A DNA stretch of 64,000 bases from Linyphia triangularis (taxonomy: Eukaryota > Arthropoda > Arachnida > Araneae > Linyphiidae), in assembly GCA_963978545.1 (NCBI GenBank), contig OZ021727.1, positions 49,637,385 to 49,701,384 on the forward strand. The letters run 5' to 3'. How positions within the stretch are numbered: position 1 is the stretch's first letter; every line of letters begins with the position of its first letter. The position numbers were made by a program, and so were the translations under genes. Below, piece by piece: positions 35,527-47,737 of the stretch. Under the pieces are notes generated by a model. That model was not told the DNA's origin and searched no databases. It saw nothing but the letters and a program-made list of their open reading frames with translations.

Positions 35527-36658
35527 TTTTTCTCGAGCTTTCTATCCCAGTGATGCACTTTGAAGGAAATTTTTGTTGAAAAGTCGGGCATTATGGATCT
35601 TTAAAAAAAAAAAGTGCTGTCCTAACGTCTTTTGCGTCAGAGCCACCCACTTTTGTCTTGTCTCTACATAAGCGTTCTTCAGCTTGTGAGTGACAAGGAA
35701 ACGAGTTGAAGTCTGATTTCAATGGTCCATAGTAACACAGATACGCTGGCCAATTTTCCCAGACATAGGCCAATCCCGATGTGAAACGTTGTGAATCGGT
35801 CGTTGGAAACAATATTAGCCAATCTCGCCCAATTCTGGATAAAATATAGAAGAGGTTTTGATACGCCGATGTACAGTTTTAAACTTGGGATATTATATTT
35901 ATGAGAAAAAAACTATGTGGTGGTTTTGACTTGTTTGTTAAAAAATCGTGTATTTTTTAACTATGCACGGTCAGACTAGTCAATTTTCCAGTCTTCCCTG
36001 TTTCCACCAATACAGCTGTGCTATCTAGGATGCACCAGTCTCTACTAAGTAATGTCCGTGTGTTTCTCTTAACAAAGGAGGGGTCCTATTACGAGCATTC
36101 CAATTAATTATGCCCACTCAATGCAGACAGAATCCCTACAATAAAGTTAAGTTTAGTTGTCTTGAAATGCCTGATAGTCTTTCTCTAGGAAAGTTCTCGT
36201 GATTTCAGAACCTGACGCCTCAGTTCTCTTACATATCTTCTTGCGTACAAAATCATTGCCGAAATGAAATTTTTTTGAGTGAGGAAAGGAAGCATTTCGT
36301 CCAATAACTGAGTTTAAAACTTGCAGTAAATATTCAGGGAGGTATCGAGACAATCGAATTGCCACATATATGTTCTTAGGTCCTTCAGAAATTTCTTTTT
36401 TAATGAAATTCTTATTTAATGTAATAATATCAAGAAGATATAACTGAGTTGTGTTCAGTACTTTCATCTCAAGTTGAGGAATTAAACATTCAACACGTAA
36501 AAATTCAGTCAGGGGAAATTTTTCAAGGTTCTTCAATTTTTTTATCTCACTGAACGATGTTGTCCAGTTGTAGTACTATCTACGTGTTTAAAAATGTGTC
36601 TGAATGGTAGTTCATTGGAGTATAGAAGGCATATATCCCAATGTAGTGGTCTCCAAAC
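35527..36658 (-). pseudogene. decayed repeat-family protein, copy 1
   Basis: Broken minus-strand coding sequence in several frames. Segment 1 (36658-36545) reads LLYSNELPFRHIFKH and ends at a stop. Segment 2 (36536-36153, 127 codons) reads TTQLYLLDI, SRYLPEYLLQVLNSVIGRN and then a basic region. Segment 3 (35812-35591) includes FPCHSQAEER and ends in an A-run-encoded FFFK. A last piece near 35585-35527 gives IMPDFSTK. The order NELP-RH, YLLDI, SRYLP...VI-RN, FPCH-QA-ER and MP-F-TK matches, in my memory, a large uncharacterised protein scattered in arthropod and Hydra genomes and probably carried by a mobile element. The middle (between YLLDI and SRYLP) is deleted. The second copy at 53.6-54.3 kb supports the relation. 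Biochemical function is unknown, and the mobile-element link is inference. Confidence 0.55.
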
Positions 36659-36769
36659 AAACTTTTGCAAAACTTTTAAAGATTTAGTTAATAAAAAAAT
36701 TTAAATCATGAAAAACGACTCATTTTGATCATAGTAGTCATTGAAATTCATATGAAATGTTCTTCATTA

Positions 36770-37250
36770 ATTTTATTCAGTGAATCCTTTTCTCTTAAAT
36801 CAGTAAAGATATCAATCCCACAAACTCCTTCCTCTAGTTTAATATATTTTTTAATTTGACATATTTATCATCAAAAGCTGCAGAATCTATATTCAAAAGA
36901 CTCGTTCAAATTACACTTTCCCATCTATGTAATCTAAAACACTTTTACGTTCCAGTGAGCCTTGTTTTGAAAACTAATGAACAAGACAAAACTCTAGAAG
37001 AACTTTCAAACTAAATCTTCAAGAGTCCCTGTCTGAACGCACCCACATAAATAACTTAAGTGACAGCATTAAGTCTAAGTGCCCATCTTCTCCATAACAT
37101 CATAGAGAGAGTTTGATGGTGAATAATTCTCTTTGCGTAATGTTGATGTCGAGGGAAGAACCTTTGTAGTAACAGAGGAAGTAATCATCAATCACTTTCC
37201 GTCCATTGATGAAAGTGCTGCGTTTCATGGGTAAGTGGTTTGAGTAGGGA
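36770..37250 (-). pseudogene. decayed minus-strand coding remnants
   Basis: Upstream of copy 1 on the same strand, short frames have protein-like composition but are broken by stops and shifts: KRSTFINGRKVIDDYFLCYY and HLDLMLSLKLFMWVRSDRD at about 37235-37022, FDDKYVKLKNIL near 36880 and LEEGVCGIDIFTDLREKDS at about 36840-36780. They may be the N-terminal part of the same or another mobile-element protein. I do not recognise the family. Confidence 0.3.
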
Positions 37251-38476
37251 CATTGATAGAAACGAAGTTAGAGTTAGGTATTTGTCGGCTTACCATTATA
37301 TCTGAATGAGTTGTTAGATATTGGTATTGAAATATTGAATAGAGGAACTCAATTCATGGAAAAGAACCACTTGGAAGTAATAGGATAAGAACTGTGACTC
37401 TAATTTAAAATTATGAATGTGATGGATTTACCAATAAATTTGAATAAGTACTATTGGTAAGTGAAATAATGTCAGTGATAAAAGAACGTTGGTATGAATG
37501 AAGTTAAATTACCACATTTACTAGATTTACCAATATTTGAAAATGAAATGATACCATATTAAGATTGTATTGGAATAATGGTGGGATTTAGAATAAATAG
37601 AAATGATAGGAATAAACTGAAAACACTATAATCACTAGCTTTATTAATAAATCTGATATACATAAAGGATACAGTTTTGTATATAGTTAATAAATTATGT
37701 TAATGAGGAGGAAGAAGCATGGGTGGTAATGAAGTAGAAGTATCATCAAGTTACTGATATTAATAATTAATATCAGTGTACAATTTAAGTATTAGTATGC
37801 ATTGTATTAAATGGTATGATTAAGAATAAATGGAAAATATTAAAATGGACTAAAAACATTACATTAGCTAGAATTACTAATAACTATGCTAAGGCTAAAA
37901 TCATATTAACGTATTATTATAATATAAATAAATATAATGAAGTTACATTATAATAAAATTGCTGGAGTCACTAATAAACAGCAATGAAAAATAAAACTCA
38001 GGTGGTGTAAATATGTATTGCAGTAAATTGTATTACTATGAAAAATTAGAAATTTTAGATATAAAGTTTATATTTTCTGGCTTCACAAATAAATATGAAT
38101 TATTTGATTATATATTAGTTTTCTTTTAAATTGTATCAGTGAGTAGCAATAGCATTGAAGAAATTATAGATTTGTATTCAATACATATAGTATTCAATAC
38201 ATGTATTTTAATTACAAATAATAGATTTACTATTTTCCCCCAAGACTCCATAATTAGTTTGCAAAGAAGTAAAAAGTTTACCTGCATCAGGTGTAAGGTC
38301 TATATTAAGTTCTAAATGAGAGAAAATTCTAAATCAAAAACAAATTTCAGATGGAAACTATGTGCGTTAGAAAGCTAACTCTATATTATTAAAATCTATC
38401 AATATAAATATTAAATAAAACTTAATAAGTATTCAATATAATAATATCTCAAATTTACAAAAAAAAGTAAAAAATA
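37251..38476. other. AT-rich gene-free stretch
   Basis: A purine-biased plus strand near 37260-37760 (GAATGAAGT-like text), then A/T-rich filler. No gene or repeat recognised. Confidence 0.5.
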
Positions 38477-38478
38477 TA

Positions 38479-39432
38479 TTGGGGAGACTGGGTAAAGAAG
38501 TGACACTTTTTACAAATTTAACTTGTGCATTTGAAGACATCTGAGTTTACTACGGTTCAAATACTAGGAGCACAACTAATTCTTCTTTTCTACTGATATA
38601 TTTAAGAATAGTTTTCGAGGAGTATAATTTTCAGGAAAAATGCATTTTTGACTTTAGGAAAATGTAACAACTAATTCCGCTTACAGGGCAAGTTGTAACA
38701 GTTAGAAGGACATGTTGTAACAAGAGTTGAAAATACGAAAACATTACAAGAAATGGTTCTATTTACCTACTTGGGTGAGTAACTAGAATCACCATCTACA
38801 ACGGATCATCAGAATCCTAATTCTGACACACAAATCGTGATTCTCAACAAGTATAGACTTTATGAACCCACCCTTCACAAGTGTTGTACTTAATCAACTT
38901 TTCATTCAGTTTGCTCATCAAAAAAGTCGATGCAGATACATATCAATTTCAGTTTGATGTTTCTTTTACTTCTTTCTTCTATCTTCCTAGTTGTAAAATG
39001 TTACAACTAGACCCAAACTTTTTGATACAACAGAAACCAATTTTGAACCCTCTATTTTGAAAATGCTATAACACGAGTTTCGTTAACCGTATTTTTCATA
39101 TAATGCATTGCATTCCATATTTGAAAATACTCTCTTTTTTTTTCTTTTTTTTTTTTTTTCTTTCTTCTTTTTTTCTTTTTTTTTTTTGCGATTAATTGTA
39201 GTCATCTAGATGCAATTTCAAACGTTCTGAAGAATCATAAATTTACTTACCATGTCTTAAAACATCAAAGTGCCAAACTTTCAGCTGCATTTATTTACTT
39301 GTTCAACACTACATGATGTATAAGTACACATACCTCTTATAATATAGATTTTGGTGCCATATGGAAATTATAGAAAAAGCTATTTGGTTGACTAAAAAAC
39401 TAAACCTTGTAACTTCTAAACCCAGCCTCCAA
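38479..39432. mobile_element. TA-flanked DNA transposon with TIRs, non-autonomous
   Basis: The left end, TTGGGGAGACTGGGTAAAGA, is matched by the inverse complement of the right end, which reads TTGGAGGCTGGGTTTAGAAG. Both ends are flanked by TA (38477-38478 and 39433-39434), the duplication of the Tc1/mariner/pogo superfamily. The 954-bp interior has no transposase frame. It contains repeated GTTGTAACA/TGTTACAAC words (about 38668-38725 and 38992-39010) and a long pyrimidine tract. The superfamily call rests on the TA and the ends only. Confidence 0.65.
39130..39188 (+). repeat. pyrimidine (T/C) tract
   Basis: Nearly pure T with scattered C, inside the TA-flanked element. Confidence 0.9.
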
Positions 39433-39434
39433 TA

Positions 39435-40413
39435 CTTGTAGGAAGGCTAACTGTTTTAGCTACATTTAATCTCATAACAAAAGTATCATTGATTTATAGA
39501 ATTTTACCTTTGTTTGCATTTTGTTTTTTCACTCATTATTTATTTATTTATTTATCATCTGGATAATTATCGTGTTAATAAACTTTCAATGTTAACTAAA
39601 AATATTGTGAATAGTAGCTAAATAAATAATAAAAATCAGAATAAAATGTAAATGTAATATAAGAAGCATTTACTTTTCTTCATGTTAAATTTGTATATGA
39701 ATGTATCTATTAAATTATATTCACCCTACTTCAGCTATGTATTGAAGAAAATACATTAATACTAAGTACTAAGTTTATGCAAAAGAATTAAAGTGTCTTG
39801 TATAAAGCTGGAAAACTCAAAAAAGTCTTTTGCAGTATCTCAAAACTATAAATTTTTGATAAAAAAAAATATTAAGTTTTATCTATTGTAGTATTTTATT
39901 CCAGCTTTAAAAGTTTACAGAAATGTATGTAAAAGCAATGTAGAACATCGTAACAGTAACTAAAATTTTGTTGATTTTAGAGTTTAAAATTGCATGTATC
40001 TTTATGTTTAAACTACAAATGAATTGAGCCATATAATTTAATAACTTGAAAAGGAATATATATATTCCCAATTATACTTGGTATACATCGAACTTTTTTT
40101 CACTCATCTTAATTACTATTAGAATGTTTAACTTTAGTAAAAAATTATTTGAATGTTATTTTTATTTTACATGGGGAACCATATTAAAAATTAAAAATGT
40201 TTTACAAAATTTAGATTTATTCAGTACAAAATGTTTTTTACAAAGTCACTACGATAAAAATTAGTTTGGAAATTCAAATTTTAAACCATTAAAATATTTT
40301 TGTTTCGATATCTAGTTTAATATAATCCCATTAGCCTATCAATCAGTTTAAATACTGCAAGTTAAAATATTAATGACAAAACAAAAAGACTTAATGACAA
40401 AACAAATAATGAT
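39435..40413. other. AT-rich gene-free stretch
   Basis: No feature beyond a short local repeat, TTAATGACAAAACA, occurring twice just before the tandem duplication (about 40370-40405). Confidence 0.5.
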
Positions 40414-40609
40414 GTATTTATTATTTACTTTGATTTTATAATGAATTGAGTAAAATTTATCTTCCACAGATGTCAAACCCAAACTACTGCCTGATATTTA
40501 AAAATTAATTGTATTTATTATTTACTTTGGTTTTATAATGAATTAAGTAAAATTTATCTTCCACAGATGTCAAATCCAAACTACTGCCTGATATTTTAAA
40601 AATTAATTG
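40414..40609 (+). repeat. tandem duplication of a 97-bp unit
   Basis: GTATTTATTATTTACTTT at 40414 recurs at 40511. The two units (40414-40510 and 40511-40609) differ at only a few positions, so the duplication is recent. Each contains CTTCCACAG followed by ATGTCAAA, which looks like a splice acceptor but leads into no open frame. Confidence 0.93.
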
Positions 40610-40824
40610 AATATATTAATGAGCAAAAAAATCATATTACTAGATGGCTTTTCTGAAATTTTACTTTTGAATTGTTAAGTGAAATTCAAGGAACACAATA
40701 TAGTCTCCAGACGAAATTTTATTTTCAATGTATATTCAACGCTTATGCATGTATAATTAATAAGGCTATAACGAATAATATTTTTACACGTGTTTTCCAT
40801 TATGAAAAAGGCAATTATTTATAA

Positions 40825-41663
40825 ACTAGCAGGGAGGCCCGGCGTTGATGCATAAGTCTCAGCTTTTGGTGCTTCGCAAATAAGTTCGCTTCGCTCGCAG
40901 AAACTTTCATAGCTAAGCAAAACAAAGGTCGCTTCATTCACTAAAAGTGTCAATGTAAAAAACACAGCTAGCTTCGCTCGCTAAAAAGTTATATTATTAC
41001 GCACAGCTCACTTCACTTGCTGAAAAGTTCGTTGACACATAAGTACAGGCTTACTTTACTCGTTGAAAGGTTCATAGCTATGCAAGCGTGGGCTCGCTTC
41101 GCTCGCTAAAAGGTTCATTGCTTGCTTCATTCACTAAAAAAATAATTGCTACGTAAACACTTAATATTAGAATCCCCTCCTCTATCGAGAAACAAAAAAA
41201 AAAACTTTCCCCAATAATACAATAATACAGTACCGATATGAGATTACATTAACACGTGTTAGTGAAAAGTCCATTTAGAAGGCCAAAACTACTTATGTCG
41301 TAAATTTCAGAGCTGTAGCCCTATTAGAAATCAATTTGTGAAGAAAAAAAAATTAATTAAAAAATAACTCATTTAAATTTTAAAATTCGGTTCTTCATAA
41401 GTTTTCAATTAGAAGACTAAAACTACTTATGATGACAATTTCAGAGCTCTGCCTCTAATTGCAGTCACTTTGTAAAAAAAAAAAAAATTAAAAAATAACT
41501 AATTAAAATTTTAACATTCTGTTTGTCAAAGGTACAATTAGAAGGCCAAAACTACTTATGTTGAAAATTTCAGAGCTCTAGTCCTATTTTAAGTAGCTTT
41601 CTATAGATCCACAGATTCACAGACCCACAGACACACACAAACTGCTTGCTTAATTATTATAGT
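40825..41663 (+). mobile_element. multi-unit dispersed repeat with GCTTCGCTCGC motif
   Basis: Starts ACTAGCAGGGAGGCCCGGCG. Then come several units of about 60-70 bp containing GCTTCGCTCGCTAAAAAGTT or decayed versions (40884-41145), followed by three ~130-bp units (near 41271, 41406 and 41535) carrying AGAAGGCCAAAACTACTTAT and AATTTCAGAGCTCT, separated by A runs. It ends with CACAGAC-type repeats and TTATTATAGT. The 130-bp units recur on the minus strand inside hAT 2 (62.3-63.3 kb), so this is a dispersed family. No protein is encoded. The superfamily is uncertain. Confidence 0.7.
41271..41600 (+). repeat. three ~130-bp direct units
   Basis: Spacing is 135 and 129 bp. Each unit has an A-rich linker, CAATTAGAAG, AAACTACTTATG and AATTTCAGAGCT. 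Confidence 0.9.
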
Positions 41664-41997
41664 TGAAGATATTTCTTAAAAACATAATCAGCTTAAAAGA
41701 TATAAATGTGGCTTCAATTGGTGTTTTCTCTTACAATTCAAACAATACAAAACATTTTTATATTCTATACACTTTTCATTTTTACGTAGAAGAATTTAAG
41801 AAAATTGAATATATCTATTTGGGAAAAAAACTTTCAGTGATTAACTTGTATGCGGTTTGTTTCAAAATTTTATGAGGTAATGTATAGTTTAAGTCATAAT
41901 TATCCCATCAGTTATTATCGTGTTCAAAACTCAATTGGAACTTAAAAGTAATAAATAAGAATTTGAAAATGAAGTGAAATAATGATTGATAATCAAG

Positions 41998-42069
41998 AAG
42001 TTAAAATATTTGTTGATTTTTAAGTTAAAATATTTGTTGATTTTGAAGTTAAAATATTTGTTGATTTTT
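41998..42069 (+). repeat. three tandem copies of a 24-bp unit
   Basis: AAGTTAAAATATTTGTTGAT plus four bases, repeated three times almost exactly (41998, 42022, 42046). The translated KLKYLLIF repeat is a by-product. Confidence 0.97.
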
Positions 42070-42277
42070 GGAAGACCTTTAAGAATCTTATTCGATCAAC
42101 AATCGTTGCATAAGTATTTCCAATTAAAGTTTTTACATCATATATATTTCCACAGGATATCAATATTTCCATAGAACAAATTCATCAAAAATGAATATCA
42201 AACTATTTATTATGGGGCATTAATCTCCACTTTTGAAATCTATTCTCAGATTACACTCAATCTCCCACTAGAACTAA

Positions 42278-42485
42278 CCATGCCTCACCAGGAGTTGTAG
42301 TCATTGGACAGCTTTATCATAATCATCTGTTTGTAATCTGTACATAGACGACAGGTCAATCTTCAATCTGATAACGGATTACGGTCAAAAGGATCACTTC
42401 CTAAAGCATCCGTCTACGTCAGGCTGATTCCTGGCGCCTTGTAATCCGACTTAGGATTGCAGCAGTCATCAACCATATGTTAAGT
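42278..42485 (+). repeat. unclassified dispersed repeat, copy 1
   Basis: Homologous in the same orientation to 44859-45070. Shared blocks are CCATGC, CTTTATCATAATCATCTG, TTTGTA, CGACAGGTCAAT, CTGATAA, GGATTACGG, a CACTT block, and the order GCTG...TTGCAG/GTGCAGTCATCA. It is GC-richer than its surroundings. There is no protein frame and no clear terminal repeat. Confidence 0.75.
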
Positions 42486-42499
42486 CTAAGATGAACGAA

Positions 42500-44015
42500 T
42501 GAGAAACTGCCATTTAGAATGTTAGATTTACAATACATAAAAAGTAATTGTTTATCTTTTTATGTATTTTATAATGTTCCTTATGATTATTAATATATTA
42601 GAGCACTTATTACTTTGGATTTAAATAAAATGTCCTTTTGTATATTATTTTTTTATATTAGTTTTTCTCGGATGCATTGTCTTTTCTACAGAACCTTTCC
42701 TAAAGGAAGACTTATCTACAGAACTCCATTTCACTTAACAGAAATTCTGCAATCAGAATGACAGCGGTAATTTATTATGATAATTATCATTTAACAATTT
42801 TTATTTCAGATTGTGTAAGTTGTCAAGAATGATTTTTTGATACTTACGTATTATCCCGTTGACCTTTGGCAACTTTTTGTTGGCAATAAAATGTTTTAAC
42901 CACCTGACTTCCTCTGAGGCTCAGTTTGGCTTGAACCAGCTTCAGGGCTTTTCAATAGAATGCGTGTGCGGTGGACTGTGCATTCGTCCCTTACAACAAT
43001 TTCAACGAACATGTTTATCTTTGAAAAAAAAAAATTTCGCAAACGGTCGTCGAGATAATACATAAGTACCGTTTTTTTAAACTCCGAGTTTAGTAGTCAA
43101 TATTTTATATTTGCAATCTTTCTTTCACTATAATCAAAATTAAATTACGCAAATTTCTTATAAGTGTCATAAGTTAAATTATGGTAATGGCAAAAGTAGC
43201 GACTAGGGTTATACAACATTTCGTCCAACTTACAAATATAATACAGTAAAAGATATCGTACCTTTGAACAGCTATATCGTGGAGATTTTTTAGTGTTGCC
43301 TTTTAAATGATTAAGCATCAAAATAACATATTGTAGGTTATCAGTTTAACATCAGTGACCTATTCACAAGGATTAGTGATTAAATTATTCCTTAATAACT
43401 TAATGAAATACAACTTCTAGTAAGTACATATTTTGAAATTTATATTTTTAATTCATTGTTTTATCTTATCATGATTACATATTTTGTTGTTGAAAAATTA
43501 TTTTTATTGTGATAGATGGGTTTATTTTTATTTTTTTGTGTAAAGACGTTGTTAAATATCATAAAACAACTGTTGCACTTTGTGACATTCCTCGGTACAA
43601 CAATATTTTTCCTCGAGATTTTGTCTTACAAACAATAGTTTGCTTTTATAAATTAAATAATCAAACGTATAGTTAATATAATATTGTGATAAAAAGTATT
43701 AAGCACATAAAAATTTAATTATTTATTGTATGACATTTAATTTGTGATCTTAAAAAACTCAAAATTACAAAAAATATATATATACTTATTAGATTATTTA
43801 ACACTATAGTAATTTGGTTTATAAGGGCTTTCAAAAGAGCAAAACATCTCGGGGTTTTTGAATATATTTATTGAATTATATTTGCAACGAATTTCAGGCT
43901 CAGTGATTGTAAACTTATTCACACATACTGACTATGTACACATATAAATGTACACATAAGAACATATGATAATGCATAACCAAAATGAACTCCATGGAAA
44001 TCGTTAAAACAGTGT
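42500..44015. other. mostly AT-rich gene-free stretch
   Basis: A block at 42840-43020 has mixed composition and a 68-codon plus-strand frame (42859-43065) without a recognised domain. The rest is A/T-rich. Confidence 0.45.
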
Positions 44016-44240
44016 CATGACAACTGCTGAAAACTCTAATGTGTTCAATACCTCATATTTTCTGCACATGAGCAGTTTCATTTGCGATTATAGTGACGTA
44101 ACTGTCATAATTTGGCATGGCATCATGCTCAATTGTGTAACAGTGATGGATAGATGCAGATCATTTTCCACAAACAACTCCAATGATTGTTATAAAATAT
44201 AACTTCCTTTGACAGTTTAGCAAACGTAGCAATCTCTCAA
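44016..44240. promoter_or_regulatory. candidate conserved non-coding island
   Basis: A high-complexity block with a CRE-like TGACGTAA (44094-44101), a repeated GGCATGGCATCATG phrase and CACATGAGCAG. The plus-strand frame at 44017-44202 has no domain. The call rests on composition only. Confidence 0.2.
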
Positions 44241-44858
44241 ACCCAAGCTACTTTCTTGAACTTTAAGGTTTAGTAATTTTTTATTTATATAAAATACTTT
44301 ATGATCAATCAACAAGTCATTTGTTTTCACCTCGAAAGAGTGTTAATAACGTTTTTTTTTTTTTCCCTTATGTTATGCGGGAACCTCTAAAAATTCAAAA
44401 GTTAGCTAAAATTATTCCTTCAATTCATTCAATTCCTTAATTTAAAGACGTTATTTTATATTCTAACGAATTTAAACACTTATTCTGAAGAATTTTAATT
44501 CATTTATTTCATAATTATTTTCCCACATTTCATTAAAAAAAAATGGAGTATGGATGGGAATGGAATGTTTCTTAAAACTTTATTTGAATCTGGCCGTTTT
44601 TACATGTGATATAGAAACTCTAACACCATTCCCGTTTGTCAATTATAATTCTTTTTTATGGTTACCATTCATATTCCTATTTATAATTGGAAAATTATAT
44701 CTCAAATACAAAAAAACTAGAACATTTGTCATTTCATCAAATATTACACTCTTCTTAAGACCAGTAGCAGGTAAATTCCAGAGTCATATTTATGTTCCTA
44801 ATCACACCAAAGAAAGAAACCAAGTTACAGCTTAAACCAAATCCCTTGATACAAACTG

Positions 44859-45070
44859 TCCATGCTTCGTCAGAAATCCCAGAGGTTGGGTCAACTTTAT
44901 CATAATCATCTGGTTTGTATTCTGCTCTTAAACGACAGGTCAATATTCAACCTGATAAAGGATTACGGATGAAAATGTCACTTAATAACCGCACCGGTCT
45001 ATATAAGCTGCTGTCATTCAATATCGGATTGCCAAGTGCAGTCATCATAATCATAGAGGTATGATTAGAC
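44859..45070 (+). repeat. unclassified dispersed repeat, copy 2
   Basis: The partner of 42278-42485, about 2.6 kb downstream in the same orientation. Overall identity is moderate with indels, but long exact blocks remain (CTTTATCATAATCATCTG, CGACAGGTCAAT). Confidence 0.75.
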
Positions 45071-45079
45071 TTATACCAT

Positions 45080-47737
45080 ATTAAAATAGCTGCTTAGAAT
45101 ATGCTTCATGATATCAATACAAAAAGAAAGTAACTCTACGATAAAGCTTTTTAGATTTTAAAACCAATATTTGTAAAAATTCACATAAAATTTTTGTAAT
45201 GTTATATTTCCGATCGATAATTGTAGGGTAAAGGGGATAACAGAGATATGTATCGAAAACTATGTTTTGTAATATTCCCCATTAAAGTATTTACTTTTGT
45301 ATTCTGTTACATGCTTTTTTCACAAATCAAAATATTTGTCACTAAGCAGTCTAGTGATCAAAAGTAAGTGTCAGAAGTTCGCCTAAAACACACTCCTTCA
45401 TTCATTGTGAAAACTCAGATTTCTAAAACAAATATCATGTACTCCTTTCCTCTACTTTCTCCTTCAAGTATTATATTATAACGTCTAAGACATCAAAACT
45501 AACTTTCTTTTTCAACGAAATATTAAATCGCTTCCTCTCATGGCTGTATATGGAAACGTTTTTATAATTAAATCAATTAAATTATTTTATTTTATTTTTG
45601 TATAATAAGAAAAATTTTGAAGGAATTATAATTATCCATCTAAAAGAGTGTTCAAAGATTACTCAAATACTTTAAAATAAAGTTCTTCAATGTAATTTTA
45701 ATGTGTTTTAGCTTACCCGTTTCATGCCCCACTCTAAGAATCCTTTACAAATGGGTTTTATGGGTCGAATTCAGTGGTCTACATAGAATTCTTTTTCTTA
45801 CAAACATTTACCGTTGAAATTCAGAAATGAAATATTTTTAAAAGGGTCTGAAAAAGTTTATATCTCGATATTTTTCTGTTTCAGTTAAGCATCAAAGCAA
45901 ACATTTAGTTTTCCTTATCACTCTCCTATACTATTCCAAAAAAAATTAATTCAAACAAAACAGCACGTCTTTTAAAAAAATCTTTACAATTTGACTTACC
46001 TTCTGGCAATACTTCATTTCATTTTCTGCAATCATATAATAGTTGTGTAATTAAGTTCAATGTAAACCATCCTTATAACTACAAATACTTGTTTAATATC
46101 ATATCTAAGATCTTATTAAGATTAGTTTCAACAACAAACTTCAACCGAAAATTTAAACATTTCCAGAAACTTTGAACTGAAGTTTATGTTATAACTCACA
46201 CATACCAATCTCTTAACATTACATACATGGGTTATATATCAAATTGAGAATATAGAAAAAGTCTGAAAATAATGTGGAGTGGAACTACCAGGTTTTAGAA
46301 AAGTTGATGTATTGTAAAAAAAATTACAAACCTGTTATTGCATGCAGGAAAATAAATTCTGTAAAACATTATTTTTTTCTGTCTAACCTTTCTGATAAAC
46401 TTGTTGATAAGTTTTTATATGCATTTTTTTTTTTTATCACTTAATCAAAAGGACGAACAAAGTATAGTCATGGTCTACTACAATTCTTTTTGAAAATACA
46501 TTATTAAAATATATATATTACTAAGCATGCCAGTTAATCATTCAAATAATTCTGAAAAAAAGTTCAATGTGCAATTGTGCATACTAAGAAAATAAAAAAT
46601 TAAAGTAGAAGTAAATTCAAGGGAAGCTTGACTTCATGTTGATCCTATCAAAGAATGCTCATGAGAAAACTCGATGAGTTAAGAGTACACACAAAGTTGG
46701 TTATTTTCAGGGGATTGCCAGAAAAAAAAGAAACACATGATATAAAAAAACATATTTCAATTATATCTTGAAACTTTAAAAGCAATGACTAGGTGTTAAA
46801 GATTACGAATGAGAAGTCTGCAAACTTGACCCTCTATGTATAAGAAATAAGAGATTTTCAAACAAAATAAATCAATTTCTCCCGCTAAATTATTGATGAT
46901 AGAAAATAAATCTTCAAAATATTATTTTAAAAAAACATACTACATTTTTTTTTTAAATAGATTTTTATAGTTCCTTTAAGTCCTTGACCCCACTTGAATC
47001 CCCCCCCCCCCCTATCTCCATCTCTACAGGCTGCACCTATCAAACTTCCTGTTATATAAAACTGCAACCGAAAGTGTCCCAAACCTTGATTAAATGCATA
47101 GCATAATAACTCTACAGCGCATTAGTATCTTTTATCCATTAAATATGATATTGGTACTTAGCACCTAGTTCACCAATTCATGAAAAAAAATTATTACATA
47201 CAATTAACAAGTCACGAAATTCAAAGATTTTTATAACTTTACTTCCTAATTTCGAATTAACAGTTACACTTATAACAAAATACAATTATGATTATTTTCA
47301 AAATTTCCACTCATGTACTGCTATTATTAGTTAAAAAAAATCCTAAATCCAAAAAAATGTAAACGCATATTTTAATACTTTCTGATTAGTCCTTAAAAAT
47401 AATCAATATATTTTATTGAATCACTCGAACTCCTAGGTCATGCAAACATATACAACAACAACAAAAAAGTATTTAATTTCAAAAGACAAACGCAAAAGCG
47501 CCAAAATATGCATTTGATTTTTTTTTTTTTTTAACTTATGACGGCAGTGAAGCATGTTTTTATCCAATATCTATAATCCATTGAAATGTTTAAAAAATTC
47601 CAAAATATGACATAAACGTTGAGTGATTATCATAAACCAATTTTGTAAGGTTGGTATTTCATATGTATCGGTCGAATATTTAAAAAATGAATCTCCATCC
47701 ATACAATATTTCTACGGTATTTAAAAAACCGGTCTAC
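45080..47737. other. AT-rich gene-free stretch
   Basis: Contains a 13-base C run (47000-47012) and A/T runs. No gene or element seen. Confidence 0.5.

Noticed and set aside
37130..37232. Plus-strand exon ending at GTAAGT (37230)
   Set aside because: The donor is good and the short frame is protein-like, but the opposite strand gives longer protein-like pieces in line with the neighbouring minus-strand remnants, and no acceptor is convincing.
40880..41150. CRISPR-like array
   Set aside because: The GCTTCGCTCGC units are diverged and unevenly spaced, with no unique spacers, and the DNA is eukaryotic.
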